Below the pieces are notes generated by a model. The model had not been told where the DNA came from and made no database searches. It saw only the letters and a list, made by a program, of their open reading frames with translations. A DNA stretch of 34,321 nt from NCBI GenBank assembly GCA_018401235.1, contig JAGYLC010000011.1, positions 1 to 34,321 of the forward strand, given 5' to 3'. Shown here piece by piece: positions 1-10,654 of the stretch. Position 1 is the first letter of the stretch. Each line of letters opens with the position of its first letter. The position numbers and the translations under genes are program-made. The stretch comes from Kiritimatiellia bacterium (GTDB lineage: Bacteria > Verrucomicrobiota > Kiritimatiellia > SS1-B-03-39 > UBA6053).

Positions 1-2302
1 CTTCTGACGCTCTGTATCGACAACCGTCTGCATATCGACGTGGGACCCAACTCCCATTCGGTCAGCGATCATACCCAGGGCAACTGGAACGGCGTGGTGG
101 GCGGAATCACGCTGAAAAAGGTTCCCCCGCTGCGGCTGGAGAGAGTGGAGATCGATGCCGCCCCCGAGACCGGCCGGGTCCGGGTGGATCTGGAGATTCA
201 GGACGACGATCCGGGAAATGAAGAGATTGACCTCAGGCTGCGGGTACTGTCCGCCGGGGGCACGCCTCTCGCGGAGTGCGTCCGTCCGTTGATTCCCGGC
301 TCTGAAAGCCGGATCGTGCAGGAGCAGATGGATCTGGAAGTACCGGCGGGGGCCTGGAGTCCACAGGCTCCAAACCTCTATCGTCTGGAACTGATGCTGC
401 GGAGGGGAGGGGAGACGCTTCTCTGTCACAGGGAGGACTTCGGGTTTGTGCATATGGAGACCCGGGGACGGGAGATTCTGCTGAACGGGACACCGCTGAA
501 ATTGCGGGGCTCCCTGGATTGCGCGGTGTTTCCCGGGCACGGCTATCCGCCTGCCGATGTGCCGACATGGGAGCGTATTTTAGGGCGCATCCGGGAGTAT
601 GGACTCAACCACGTCCGCTTCCATTCCTGGTGCCCCCCCGAAGCCGCCTTCGTCGCTGGGGACCGGGTGGGCATGATTTTTCAGATCGAGTGCGGGTCCT
701 GGGCCAATACCACCACCGCCCTGGGGAAGGGCGAGCCGATTGACGACTGGCTTTACGAGGAGGGCGAGCGCATCGTGCGTGCTTATGGCAATCACCCCTG
801 TTTCCGTCTGATGGCCTACGGAAACGAGCCCGCCGGTCCGGGGGGTGAACCTGGGGCGGACTACTTGAGCCGTTGGCTGACGCACTGGAGAATACGGGAC
901 CCCCGCAGGCTGCACACCGGCGGCGCGGGCTGGCCCCGGATTCCGGAGAACGATTTTCACAACCTGCCCCAGCCACGTCTGCAGGCATGGGGTGCCGGAC
1001 TGGAAGGCTGGCTGAACGCGCAGGCACCGAGTTCCAATTTCGATCTGGAACCCATTCCTGGACACCCTCGAGGATCGTCCGGTGGTCAGTCACGAAATCG
1101 GCCAGTGGTGCGTCTATCCGGACATGGGTGAGATCGACACCTACACCGGATTCATGCGGGCCAAAAATTTGGAAATTTATCGCGATTTTCTCGATCAGAT
1201 GGGGATGCTTCCCCTGGCCAGGGCCTATCATTTGGCTTCGGGCCGGCTGCAGACGCTCTGTTACAAGTTCGAGATCGAAGCCGCGTTGCGCAGCCGCAGT
1301 CTGGCCGGATTTCAGTTGCTCGGGCTGCAGGACTTTCCCGGACAGGGCACCGCCCCGGTGGGGGCGTTGGACGCGTTCTGGGAGCCCAAAGCCTATGTGG
1401 ACGCGGCGGAATACCGCGAATTCTGCGGAGACACCGTCTTGCTGGCCGCGATGGAGCGGATGGTGTTTCAGGAGGGAGGCCGCCTGGAGGCGGAGCTGCT
1501 CTGTTCGCACTTTGGCGCACAGGACCTGAGCGATGTTACCATCGTGTGGACGTTGCGGGATGATGCCGGAAATGAGACCGCCGCAGGCTCCGTTGAGGTG
1601 CCTCGGATCGCCGCGGGCGGACTGAGGTCTGTTGGGCGCATCCGACACGTTTTTGTCGATGCGGGCCGGGCCCGTCGCCTGGAATTGTGCCTGGAAATTT
1701 CCGGAACGGAGATCCGCAATCGATGGAACCTGTTTGTGTATCCCCGCTCACTTTCTTTGCCGGATCTGAGCGGCATCCGGGTGATGGACGGTTGGAGTCC
1801 CGCGCTCGCGGCCGCGCTGGACCGGGGGGAATCGGTGTGGCTGCGCTTAAAGCCCAAAGACATCGCAACCCGAATCCAGCCGGGATTCAGCAGTATTTTC
1901 TGGAACACGGCATGGACCCGTGGCCAGGCCCCGCACACGATGGGTATCCTCTGCGATCCCGCACATCCGGCGCTCGCCGCGTTCCCCACGGCCTCCCACA
2001 GTGACGTGCAGTGGTGGAGCATCCTCCGCCACGCCGCACCCATGGAACTGGACCGGCTGGGCTGGACCGACGGCGGCATCGTTTCCCTGGTGCCCGACTG
2101 GAACGATCCTAAACCACTGTCCATCGCCTTCGAAGCCCGCGCGGGCAAGGGACGCATCCTAGTCACCAGTGTGGACTTCGACGCGGTGGACGACCCGGCC
2201 CTCCACCAGTTCGAGTCCTCTCTCCTTCGCTACTGGCATTCCGCCCCGCCGCCGGAACGCCTGTCGACGACCCCGGGCCGACTGCTGACCTTGCTGAATT
2301 GA
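1..2302 (+). CDS. Glycoside hydrolase family 2-like protein (beta-galactosidase/glucuronidase-like), 5'-truncated by window, interrupted by one frameshift near 1036-1055
   Basis: Frame 1 is open from base 1 (LLTLCIDNRLHIDVGPNSHSVSDHTQGNWNGVVGGI). It has the GH2-like REILLNGTPLKLRG...LNHVRFHSWCPPEAAFVAGDRVGMIFQIE and GNEP motifs. It continues in frame 2 as WNPFLDTLEDRPVVSHEIGQWCVYPDMGEIDTYTGFMRAKNLEIYRDFL to a stop at 2302. Confidence 0.8.
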
Positions 2303-2665
2303 AAGCGCGGATCTGAAAACGATCCGTGTTCGCGATCCCACGCGAGGATGTTGCGTTTCGAGCCGCTGAACTCGATGCCGATGCAGGCGACCTCGCGCCC
2401 GGCGGCGCGGTGGGGATCGGCGCAGCCTTTCTCCAGAATCTGCCCCCGGTGAAGAGGGGTTTGTCCAGTGGAACAGGAGAGAAGAAGCATTCGTCCTCTG
2501 CGGGGGGCCGCTTCAATTCCCTTAGATCGTAGCTGCGGGTTCTCCTTCTGGGTTGCGGTGGGAAACGGGTTCGATCATTTCTGACGGAGTCGATGCTGTA
2601 TTAGCTTAAGCGTATCCCTCGACGATTTCGGTTGAACATGCAAAATCCTGAACTATGGTAGGCGC

Positions 2666-3277
2666 ATGACAGAGACCACCACCCAGGATATTCGAATTCG
2701 CGGCGAATTTACGCCGGATCCCAATAGCTGTAGATTTATTGTGTCCCGGGATATTTTCCCGGACGACTGGACGTTTCAGTTCCGCAGCCCGGCGGATGCG
2801 CCGGGGAGCAGCCTGATCGAGGCGATTTTCGAGGTGGAAGGGGTCACAGACGTGAAAATTCACCGGGACACCTTCACCATTTCCAAGCAATCGCCGGATC
2901 CCTGGCCGAAAGTGGCCGGAAAGTTGATTCCGGTGTTGAAAGAACATATTTTGGCGGGGGAATCGGTGTTGGACGCGGAGAAGCGTGAGGGCTTGAAATC
3001 CGCCCCCTTGGATCAGAACGTGCGGGAGTTGATTGAAACGATCCTGGCGGAAAACATCAATCCGGCCCTGTCCTCGCACGGGGGCTGGGTGAAGCTGAAC
3101 CGAATTGATGGTCAGGATGTGTTTGTGGAGATGGGAGGGGGGTGTCAGGGCTGTGCGAGCAGTCGGGCAACCATGAAATTCGGAATCGAGCGAGCGATCA
3201 AGGAGGCGGTACCGAGTGTCCGCAACGTGATTGACGCCACGGACCACGATGCGGGCACCAATCCCTACTACAGTTAA
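2666..3277 (+). CDS. nfuA: Nfu-type Fe-S scaffold/carrier with N-terminal Nfu_N-like domain and C-terminal NifU-like CxxC domain
   Basis: C-terminal VRELIETILAENINPALSSHGGWVKLNRIDGQDVFVEMGGGCQGCASSRATMKFGIERAI; N-terminal SLIEAIFEVEGVTDVKIHRDTFTI typical of Nfu_N. Confidence 0.85.
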   Translation: MTETTTQDIRIRGEFTPDPNSCRFIVSRDIFPDDWTFQFRSPADAPGSSLIEAIFEVEGVTDVKIHRDTFTISKQSPDPWPKVAGKLIPVLKEHILAGESVLDAEKREGLKSAPLDQNVRELIETILAENINPALSSHGGWVKLNRIDGQDVFVEMGGGCQGCASSRATMKFGIERAIKEAVPSVRNVIDATDHDAGTNPYYS

Positions 3278-4227
3278 TGCCCACTATGATTGAAGTTCAG
3301 CATTTAACTAAAAAATATCCCGGAAGCGTGGTCGCCGTGGAGGATGTCTCTTTTTCGGTGGCTTCTGGAGAAGTGGTCGGATTTTTGGGTCCGAACGGGG
3401 CGGGAAAAAGCACCACCATGCGGATTTTGGCGGGCTACCTTTCTCCGACAGGGGGGGAAGTGAAGGTGAACGGACTGGATGTGGTCCGGAACGGGTTGGA
3501 GGTTCGGAAACGCTTGGGGTATTTGCCGGAAACCTGTCCTCTCTACACGGATATGCGGGTGAGTGAATACTTGCGCTATCGCTTTGATTTGAAGGGGCCG
3601 TCCCGGCGGCATCGTCGGGCCGGGGTGGAACGGGCGATGGAGAGATGCGGGCTGGCGGACGTACAGAATCGCTTGATCGGACAGTTGTCCAAAGGTTTCC
3701 GTCAGCGGGTGGGCATCGCTGATGCGCTGGTACACAATCCGGATCTGCTAATCCTGGACGAGCCGACCATCGGCCTGGATCCGAATCAGATCGTGCAGAT
3801 TCGAAACTTGATACGGGAGTTGGCGGTTTCGCATACGATTCTGATTTCGTCACATATTTTGAGTGAGATCGAGGCTACCTGCAGCCGGGTGATTGTGATG
3901 CACAAGGGGAAAGTCCTCGAGTCGTCTCCACTGAATGAATTGAGCCACCGCTGGTTCTCCGGGTCCCAGCTACGGGTGGAGGTGAAAGCGGATGCCCCGG
4001 AAGTGGAGGAGACCTTCCGAAGCCTGGATGACGTGAAATCGGTGACGGTGCACCAAGAAGATGAGTGGGCCTGTGCGGAGTTGACTTTTGTGACTGACGC
4101 GGATTATCGGGAGGAGGTGTTCCTTTGCGTGCAGGGGCGCGGATGGATCTTGCGGGAACTGATGGCAAAACGTCACAGTCTGGAGGAAGCATTTGTGAAT
4201 ATGACCACGGGAGACGCCGGATCATGA
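3277..4227 (+). CDS. ABC transporter ATP-binding protein, GldA-like
   Basis: Walker A GPNGAGKST, signature LSKGFRQRVGIADAL, Walker B LLILDEPT; start overlaps the nfu stop (TAATG). Confidence 0.93.
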   Translation: MPTMIEVQHLTKKYPGSVVAVEDVSFSVASGEVVGFLGPNGAGKSTTMRILAGYLSPTGGEVKVNGLDVVRNGLEVRKRLGYLPETCPLYTDMRVSEYLRYRFDLKGPSRRHRRAGVERAMERCGLADVQNRLIGQLSKGFRQRVGIADALVHNPDLLILDEPTIGLDPNQIVQIRNLIRELAVSHTILISSHILSEIEATCSRVIVMHKGKVLESSPLNELSHRWFSGSQLRVEVKADAPEVEETFRSLDDVKSVTVHQEDEWACAELTFVTDADYREEVFLCVQGRGWILRELMAKRHSLEEAFVNMTTGDAGS

Positions 4228-4973
4228 ATCGTTTTTTTGCTTTGTGGAAGCGGGAGGTTGCCTCCTATTTCGTGTCTCCGGTCGCGTACATTCTGGCCAC
4301 CATGTTTTTGGTGGTGATGGGGGTAGGCTTCTGGTTTATTGCCAACGTACGTCTGATGAGTGGCGCAACTTTTTATGAATTGCTGCGGGCCTTGTTCGGC
4401 GGCATTGGCTGGGTGGCGGTGTTGATGGTGATTCCGGTGTTGAGCATGCGCTCCTTCGCGGAGGAAAAACGCTCAGGAACCCTGGAGATGCTGTTGACGG
4501 CCCCGGTGCGTGGCGGGGCGGTGGTGCTGTCCAAATTTTTGGGTATTTTTGTGGTTTATGTGATGATGTGGCTGCCTACGCTCCTCTATTTTCCCATGCT
4601 GCAACATATTTCGGGTGGTTCGGTGGAGATCGATGTGGGCGCTCTGGCCGCCGCGTATTTAGGCGTATTCCTTTTAGGCGGGTTTTTTCTGTCGATCGGC
4701 CTTTTATGCAGTGCGTTGACGGAGAATCTAATTATCGCGTCGATTTCCTCCTTCGCGGTGATTACCCTGATTTTTCTGGCCGGGTTCCTGCCCGAGGTCA
4801 GCCCGGTTCCTGCCTTGCGGCGTTTTACCGAACCGCTGTCCCCGATTCTGCATATGTTGGAGTTCGGGAGAGGCGTGATTGATACCCGCGCGGTGGTGCT
4901 GTATGTGTCGAGCACTTTGTTGATGCTGACGGTGACCACGCGACTTCTGGAATCGCGGAGGTGGCGGGCATGA
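4224..4973 (+). CDS. ABC-2 type permease, GldF-like
   Basis: Multi-TM; MNRFFALWKREVASYFVSPVAYILATMFL...SMRSFAEEKRSGTLEMLLTAPV is typical of GldF-type permeases; ATGA overlap with the upstream ATPase. Confidence 0.88.
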   Translation: MNRFFALWKREVASYFVSPVAYILATMFLVVMGVGFWFIANVRLMSGATFYELLRALFGGIGWVAVLMVIPVLSMRSFAEEKRSGTLEMLLTAPVRGGAVVLSKFLGIFVVYVMMWLPTLLYFPMLQHISGGSVEIDVGALAAAYLGVFLLGGFFLSIGLLCSALTENLIIASISSFAVITLIFLAGFLPEVSPVPALRRFTEPLSPILHMLEFGRGVIDTRAVVLYVSSTLLMLTVTTRLLESRRWRA

Positions 4974-6451
4974 AAAAGGAGTCTTCCATCCACACTGCCC
5001 GCAAAATGGTTTGGACCACCCGATTCCGAAAGGGGGTCACCGGAATGCATCTGGGGGTGAATTTGCTTTTGATGGTGGCGTTGTGGGCCATGGTCAATTT
5101 TATCGGCATGCGTCAGTACATTCGGGAGGATTGGAGCCGCCAGCAGTTGACCCGGCTTTCCCCCAGAACGGAATCGGTGATGGCGCAGGTCAAGGAACCG
5201 ATGAAAATCATTCTGCTGATGAGTCAGGATTTCCGGGCTGGGGATACCTTGGAGGATCTGTTGAAGGAATACCGACAAGTGAATCAGCGGGTGCTGGTGG
5301 AGAAGGTGGATCCGGATCGGGACATTGGCGAGACGGAGGATTTGCGTGCCCGCTTTGCGGTGTCGCAGCCGGATCAGTTGATTGTGAGTTATCAGGGTCG
5401 CCATTTGGTGGTGCCGCTGGAGCGAATGCTGGTGATGGAAACGGACGAGGAGAGGGAATTGGGACGGGATCCTCGTCTGGTGGGGTTCCGGGGCGAGCAG
5501 GTGATCACCAGCGCGGTGCTGGAACTGACCCGGACCGAGCGTCCGGTGGTGTATTTCCTGACCGGACACGGGGAAAAAGAAATCGACAATTTTGAAAACG
5601 TGCCCCAGGGCTATTCCTCCGTGCGGGAACGCCTGGAGGCGGATCATCTCAATTTGAAAACCCTGAATCTGGAAGAGACCCAGCGGGTGCCGGAGGATGC
5701 GGACTTGCTGGTGATCGCCGGGCCGCGCACCCGGATTTCGCAGCCGGAAATCGATCTGCTGCGGGCGTACATGATGACGGTGGGACGGTTATTGGTGTTA
5801 GTAGACGCGCAGGAGGATGCCGGATTGGCACCGTTTCTCAAGGAATTCGGAATTCAGTTGAGTCCGGATGTGGTGGTGGATCCTTCCCGGACCCTGGGGG
5901 GACCCGATTTGCATGTAACCCGATATGCGCAACATCGCATAACCGACTCGATGCAGTCGATTCGCAGTATATTCATTCGGCCCCGCTCGGTGTTGCCGGC
6001 GGCGCAGGAAGGTGCCGCTGCGGATCGCCCGCAATACACCGCGCTGGCGGCAAGCACGGATCAGGGCTGGGCGAATTTAGAGCCGAATCAGGAACCGGTG
6101 ACCTTCGACGAGGGGGTGGATATTCCGGGGGCTATTCCGATCGCGGCGGCGATGGAATGGCAACTTTCTGGTGAAAACCGGGGAGGCTGCAAGCGACTGG
6201 TGGTGTTTGGAGATTCGTTGTTCCCTGGCAATTTGTTAAACAATGGCGGTGGAATGTTGCTGATGCAGAATGCCGTGAACTGGTTACTGCAACAGGAGGA
6301 TTTGTTGGAGATCGCTCCTAAAGACGTGAATGAAATCCGATTGCAATTGAATCGTAAGGAGTTGAATCAGCTGCTGCTGTGGGTGGCGGTGGCGTTGCCG
6401 GGGGTGGTTCTCGCTTTTGGATTGGTGATTTCCCTGCGGAGGAGGGGCTGA
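4970..6451 (+). CDS. GldG-like ABC-type auxiliary protein with N- and C-terminal TM helices
   Basis: N-terminal and C-terminal hydrophobic helices; PVVYFLTGHGEKEIDNFENVPQGYSSVRERLEADHLNLKTLNLEE...DADLLVIAGPRTRISQPEIDLLRAYM is typical of GldG. ATG at 4970 overlaps the previous stop (a GTG at 4961 is also possible). Confidence 0.85.
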   Translation: MKKESSIHTARKMVWTTRFRKGVTGMHLGVNLLLMVALWAMVNFIGMRQYIREDWSRQQLTRLSPRTESVMAQVKEPMKIILLMSQDFRAGDTLEDLLKEYRQVNQRVLVEKVDPDRDIGETEDLRARFAVSQPDQLIVSYQGRHLVVPLERMLVMETDEERELGRDPRLVGFRGEQVITSAVLELTRTERPVVYFLTGHGEKEIDNFENVPQGYSSVRERLEADHLNLKTLNLEETQRVPEDADLLVIAGPRTRISQPEIDLLRAYMMTVGRLLVLVDAQEDAGLAPFLKEFGIQLSPDVVVDPSRTLGGPDLHVTRYAQHRITDSMQSIRSIFIRPRSVLPAAQEGAAADRPQYTALAASTDQGWANLEPNQEPVTFDEGVDIPGAIPIAAAMEWQLSGENRGGCKRLVVFGDSLFPGNLLNNGGGMLLMQNAVNWLLQQEDLLEIAPKDVNEIRLQLNRKELNQLLLWVAVALPGVVLAFGLVISLRRRG

Positions 6452-6452
6452 G

Positions 6453-8222
6453 ATGCGAAGCGGAAAAACGTTTTTGTTGCTGATGGCGGTGGTCGGGCTG
6501 GGGGCATATATCTGGTTTTTTGAGCTTCGTTCACTGTCCACCGAGGAGCGGAAAGCGATGGATCGGCAGGCCTTCGATCTTCCGGTGGAGCGTATCAACC
6601 GAATCGGACTTCGGACTCCGGACTACGAGGTGACGATGTTTCAGACGAATCAAGGCTGGGAACTCGAGCATCCGGAAGGCGCGCGCGCGGCGGAGTCGGT
6701 AGCGCATCAATTACTGGCCCGGTTCCGAACCTTGAGCCGGGGGGTGCTGATTACGCCTGCGGATATGCGCAAAGACGAGCGGACCCTGGCGGACTACGGC
6801 TTGGCGGTGCCGCGGATGGTGTTGACACTGGGGACGGCGGCGGATCAGCGGGAATACCGCATTGGCGATCCGAGTCCGCTGGGCAACGCCTTGTACGTGA
6901 AGGAGGAATCTTCGCAGAATGTAATGCTGGTTTCATCGGATTTATTAGATATTCTGCCGGCAGACGTATTCGCGTTTCGGGACAAAAATTTATTTCCAGT
7001 GAATCGGTCGGACGTACGGGCTCTGGCTCTGGTCACGTCGGATCGGGTGGCCCGGCTTGAAAAATCGGGTGGGGACTGGTGGTTTAGGGATCCCTTCTCG
7101 GGGTATGCGGATCAGGAAAAAATCCCGGAGTTGGTGGAGAAATTTTTGCAGGCACGTTTGCTCGGCGTGGTAAATGATCCATCTTTCGACGTGTTGGAGG
7201 CTTTTCGAAGCCGGGAGGATGTGATTCGGATGTGGACCGCAACCTCCAAGGTGCCGGTGGAACTGGTGGTGGGAGGGGATGTGCCCGGAGAACCCGAGGC
7301 CTGCTACGCACGTCTGTCGGGTCAGGAGGGGCTGGTGATTGTGTCCAAGGGCCTGCGGATGTTGGTGAATTCCGAGACGAGCGTGTTGAGAGACCGCCGG
7401 GTGCTGAGGAGCGATTTGGATTCGATTACCGCAGTGGAAATCAGGACCCCGGATGAGGAATTGCGACTGGAAAAAGCCGCCGAAGTTTGGAGGGTACGCA
7501 AACCCTTGGAGCGGGAAGCCTCTCTGTTGCGGGTGCAGAGGATGCTGCAGACCTGGCTGGACTCCCGGGTGGAACTGTTTTTGGACCCGGACCCTGAGCG
7601 TGAAGCCTTTTACAGCGTTTCGTTTGAACGCAAACGTAATGGAGAGACCCGATCGGAAAAAGTTGAGGTGTTGGGGGGAGATATCCCTGCGGGGCGGGCC
7701 TGGCTGCGGTCGGATCGGGACGGGGAAATCATGCAGGTGGTCCCTGATCTGGTTCGCTTCAGTCCGGTGGACGCTCTTCCGTACCTTTCCCGGGAAATAG
7801 TAAGCTTCGATCCCGACCGGGTGGTGCGCTTGAGTGTAACCCGGGGCGAGGACGCATCCGTGGTGTCCCGATTGGACGCACAACAAGCCTGGAGTCCCGG
7901 TGTCGATGGCCGGGTCGTCAACTCTTCGGCGGTTGACGATTTGCTGGCAGGTCTGTCGACCTTATATGCGGAACAATGGGTGGCCTTGAATCCCGCTTCG
8001 ATGGAGCCGTACGGACTGGATAATCCCGGGATTCGAGTCTCGATTGGATTGGGGGGACAAAACCCGATGAATTACACCTTATTGATTCATGCTTCGGAGT
8101 CGGATGATCGGGTCTATGCCTTGTTACAAGGGCAGAATCTGGTATTTGAACTTCCGCACTCCCGTCTGGAAGAGATACAGGAACCCATTGTGACGGTGGT
8201 CACGGAAGCCCCCCCCTCCTGA
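6453..8222 (+). CDS. DUF4340 domain-containing protein
   Basis: Single N-terminal TM, then repeated F-P-V-E-R/I-x-R-I-like beta modules; directly follows the GldG-like gene, the usual DUF4340 context. Confidence 0.7.
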   Translation: MRSGKTFLLLMAVVGLGAYIWFFELRSLSTEERKAMDRQAFDLPVERINRIGLRTPDYEVTMFQTNQGWELEHPEGARAAESVAHQLLARFRTLSRGVLITPADMRKDERTLADYGLAVPRMVLTLGTAADQREYRIGDPSPLGNALYVKEESSQNVMLVSSDLLDILPADVFAFRDKNLFPVNRSDVRALALVTSDRVARLEKSGGDWWFRDPFSGYADQEKIPELVEKFLQARLLGVVNDPSFDVLEAFRSREDVIRMWTATSKVPVELVVGGDVPGEPEACYARLSGQEGLVIVSKGLRMLVNSETSVLRDRRVLRSDLDSITAVEIRTPDEELRLEKAAEVWRVRKPLEREASLLRVQRMLQTWLDSRVELFLDPDPEREAFYSVSFERKRNGETRSEKVEVLGGDIPAGRAWLRSDRDGEIMQVVPDLVRFSPVDALPYLSREIVSFDPDRVVRLSVTRGEDASVVSRLDAQQAWSPGVDGRVVNSSAVDDLLAGLSTLYAEQWVALNPASMEPYGLDNPGIRVSIGLGGQNPMNYTLLIHASESDDRVYALLQGQNLVFELPHSRLEEIQEPIVTVVTEAPPS

Positions 8223-8224
8223 AA

Positions 8225-10654
8225 ATGGCCCGGCGAACTCGAACCCATAAACTCTGGCAGATCTGCCGGATACTTCTTTTTTTGCCATTATTCAGCTTGA
8301 TGTGCATAGGGTTTCTATTGCTGATGGGGGTGCCCGGAAGCTGGATCACTGCGGGCCTGGAGCGGTGGGGGGATCTGCCGGTACGGGTGGAGCTTGCGGA
8401 GCTTTCGTATCATCCGCTTCGCGGAATTCACATTCGGAAAGTGGAAATGTATACACCGCGTGATTTGGTGACACCCATTTTTCAGGCGGATGAAGTAACC
8501 TACTCCCCGCGTCGGCTGCGCAAATTCTGGAGAGATGGCTGGCGGGGATCGCTGGAAGTGGTGAACGCCCGCGCTCAAACGGAACTGGGGATGTGGGCCG
8601 ATGATCTGCATACGCGTCAGCTTTTTACATTCGACCGGATTCACGCGCGCTTCCTGATCGAAAAGGAACGCGTTCTCATTCCCGCCGGGACCGGGCTGTT
8701 GGCGGGACTGGAGCTGAAGCTGACAGGTGAGGTGGCAAAACCGGAGACCCGGGAAATGGAACGCCCGCCGCTCGATTCGGAAGATACTAAAAAAATGGCT
8801 CAAAACCTGGCGATGATCCTGGAGTCCATGGAGGCGTTTGAATTCGAAACCCCTCCGGAAGTGGAGGTTCTCCTGGGTAACTCGGACGGGGAGGATCACG
8901 GAGTGATCGTGGAGCTGCGAGTGGATCATCGGGAAACAGCGACGCATCGGGGATTCCGCTTTGAGGCTTTTAAACTGTCGGCCCGTTATCAGGATGCCGC
9001 ATGGACTGTGGATGAATTTCTGATTCGCGAAAATGATCAGCGGGAGCTCAGCGGAAAAGCAAACGTTGATTTTGAGAAGGAACGATTCTCTTTGGAACTG
9101 GACAATCAACTTCGCCGATATGCGTTGGAAGCCCTGTGCCCCTTTCCGCTGCGGCCGTTTCTGGACCGACTTCAATTACGCTTGGAGGATCAGGTGGATT
9201 TTCAACTGCGACTCGGCCCCAACTCCTTTGCGAGTCCCGCCGAACGGGTGTCTGGTAGGTTTCTGGTCCGAAACGGATTTTATCGGGATGCCTTTTTTCA
9301 GGAATTGGGGCTTAGCGTGGAGCGGAATGGTTCCCGGATGGAACTGCGGGACATTCAGGGGCAGGTGGGGCAGGGTGATGGGGCGGGTCGGGTAGAGGGC
9401 TTCGTTCTGCTCGACTTCGATACCGGGGAAATTGACATGGAATTGAAAGGGGCTTTTTACCCGGACATGGCCATGTCGCTGGTTCCCGCCTATGCGGAAG
9501 GTGTGTTGCGGGAGTGGGAATTTCGAGGAAAACCACCTGAATTCGAGGTGGACTTGTCCAAAGGTTCTAAGAGCAACTCCCTGCTGTTCACCATTGATTT
9601 CGATGCCGAGGACTTGCTGTGGAAAGGCACCCAGTTTCATACAGTGCAGGCCTGGGTGGAATACGGCGAAGAGGGGCTGATCATTCGCGATCTACTGGCC
9701 AGCCGCGGGGACGAGCGTTTACAGGGTTGGCTGAGTTTGACACCCGATTTCTCCCGCACGACCCTGGAGCTGAGCAGCAGTTTTCATTTACCGGATTTGC
9801 TGCCTTTGGTGGGCGAGGGTGTGGTGGAATTTGCCCGCCCGGTCCGGTTTAAAGGTTCTAGCCGATTCGATGTAAAAGGGCGGTTGGATTTTAAACAGCC
9901 CGATCAGAATGAATTGCATGGAAATGCCATTTTTACCGATGTGGTATATGAATGGCTGTTGTTTGATGAAATCGGATCCAGCTTCCACCTGGAGGGGGAA
10001 ACCTTGACCTTGCCAGACCTGAAAGGGAAGTTGGTGGATGGTGAGTTGGAGGCGGTGATTACGGCCACGGATTTGCTGTCGGAAGAGGCAGCGTTTGATC
10101 TGGACCTGCGCATGGGTCAAGTGGACCTGTTCGAGGTAATCACCAAAGCCACCGACACCGAGGATACTCCCTACAGTGGACAATTGGGTCTGCGACTTGA
10201 GTTACAAGGTGCCTTGAAGGACCGCGAGACCGTTTCCCGGTTTGATACACTGGAAGGAAACGGAGGCATCACCATCGAAGAGGGCACCCTGTTCCGAATT
10301 CCCTTGTTACTGGGATTGAGTGAAGTCCTGAACAAAGTGGTACGGGGCTTCGGATATGCCTCCCAAGGTGATTTCACTGCTGATTTTGAGATCGGGGAGG
10401 GGCATATCAGCTCAAAGTCACTGTTCCTGAAAGGTAATCTGCTCTCCATCGGCGGGGACGGCTGGTATCGATTTCACGACCAACGGATCGGTGCCAGTAT
10501 AACGGTGCAGCTTCTCAGCGAAGGCATACTCTCGGATGCGCTCAAAGTGGTACTGTGGCCGATTCGAAAACTAATCGAAGTGCAATTACGGGGAACCCTG
10601 GAGCAGCCGGAGTGGCAGCCACGAAATTTACCCCGGGAACTTTTCGGTAAATAA
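8225..10654 (+). CDS. Large AsmA/TamB-like (DUF3971-like) envelope protein
   Basis: 809 aa with N-terminal TM; C-terminal part LEGNGGITIEEGTLFRIPLLLGLSEVLNKV...GDFTADFEIGEGHISSKSLFLKGNLLSIGGDGWYRFHDQRIGASITVQ resembles AsmA-like C-terminal regions. Confidence 0.65.
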   Translation: MARRTRTHKLWQICRILLFLPLFSLMCIGFLLLMGVPGSWITAGLERWGDLPVRVELAELSYHPLRGIHIRKVEMYTPRDLVTPIFQADEVTYSPRRLRKFWRDGWRGSLEVVNARAQTELGMWADDLHTRQLFTFDRIHARFLIEKERVLIPAGTGLLAGLELKLTGEVAKPETREMERPPLDSEDTKKMAQNLAMILESMEAFEFETPPEVEVLLGNSDGEDHGVIVELRVDHRETATHRGFRFEAFKLSARYQDAAWTVDEFLIRENDQRELSGKANVDFEKERFSLELDNQLRRYALEALCPFPLRPFLDRLQLRLEDQVDFQLRLGPNSFASPAERVSGRFLVRNGFYRDAFFQELGLSVERNGSRMELRDIQGQVGQGDGAGRVEGFVLLDFDTGEIDMELKGAFYPDMAMSLVPAYAEGVLREWEFRGKPPEFEVDLSKGSKSNSLLFTIDFDAEDLLWKGTQFHTVQAWVEYGEEGLIIRDLLASRGDERLQGWLSLTPDFSRTTLELSSSFHLPDLLPLVGEGVVEFARPVRFKGSSRFDVKGRLDFKQPDQNELHGNAIFTDVVYEWLLFDEIGSSFHLEGETLTLPDLKGKLVDGELEAVITATDLLSEEAAFDLDLRMGQVDLFEVITKATDTEDTPYSGQLGLRLELQGALKDRETVSRFDTLEGNGGITIEEGTLFRIPLLLGLSEVLNKVVRGFGYASQGDFTADFEIGEGHISSKSLFLKGNLLSIGGDGWYRFHDQRIGASITVQLLSEGILSDALKVVLWPIRKLIEVQLRGTLEQPEWQPRNLPRELFGK

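Noticed and set aside
1030-1060. Programmed ribosomal frameshift in the GH2 gene
   Set aside because: No slippery heptamer and no strong downstream stem-loop apparent; a simple 1-nt loss is more likely.
605-1648. 347-aa and other long minus-strand ORFs over the GH2 gene
   Set aside because: Shadow ORFs; the sense strand encodes a coherent GH2-like protein apart from one frameshift.
4586-5647. 353-aa minus-strand ORF
   Set aside because: Antisense shadow of the GldF/GldG-like genes with low-complexity His/Gln-rich translation.
6990-7886. 298-aa minus-strand ORF
   Set aside because: Antisense to the DUF4340-like gene; no recognisable motifs.
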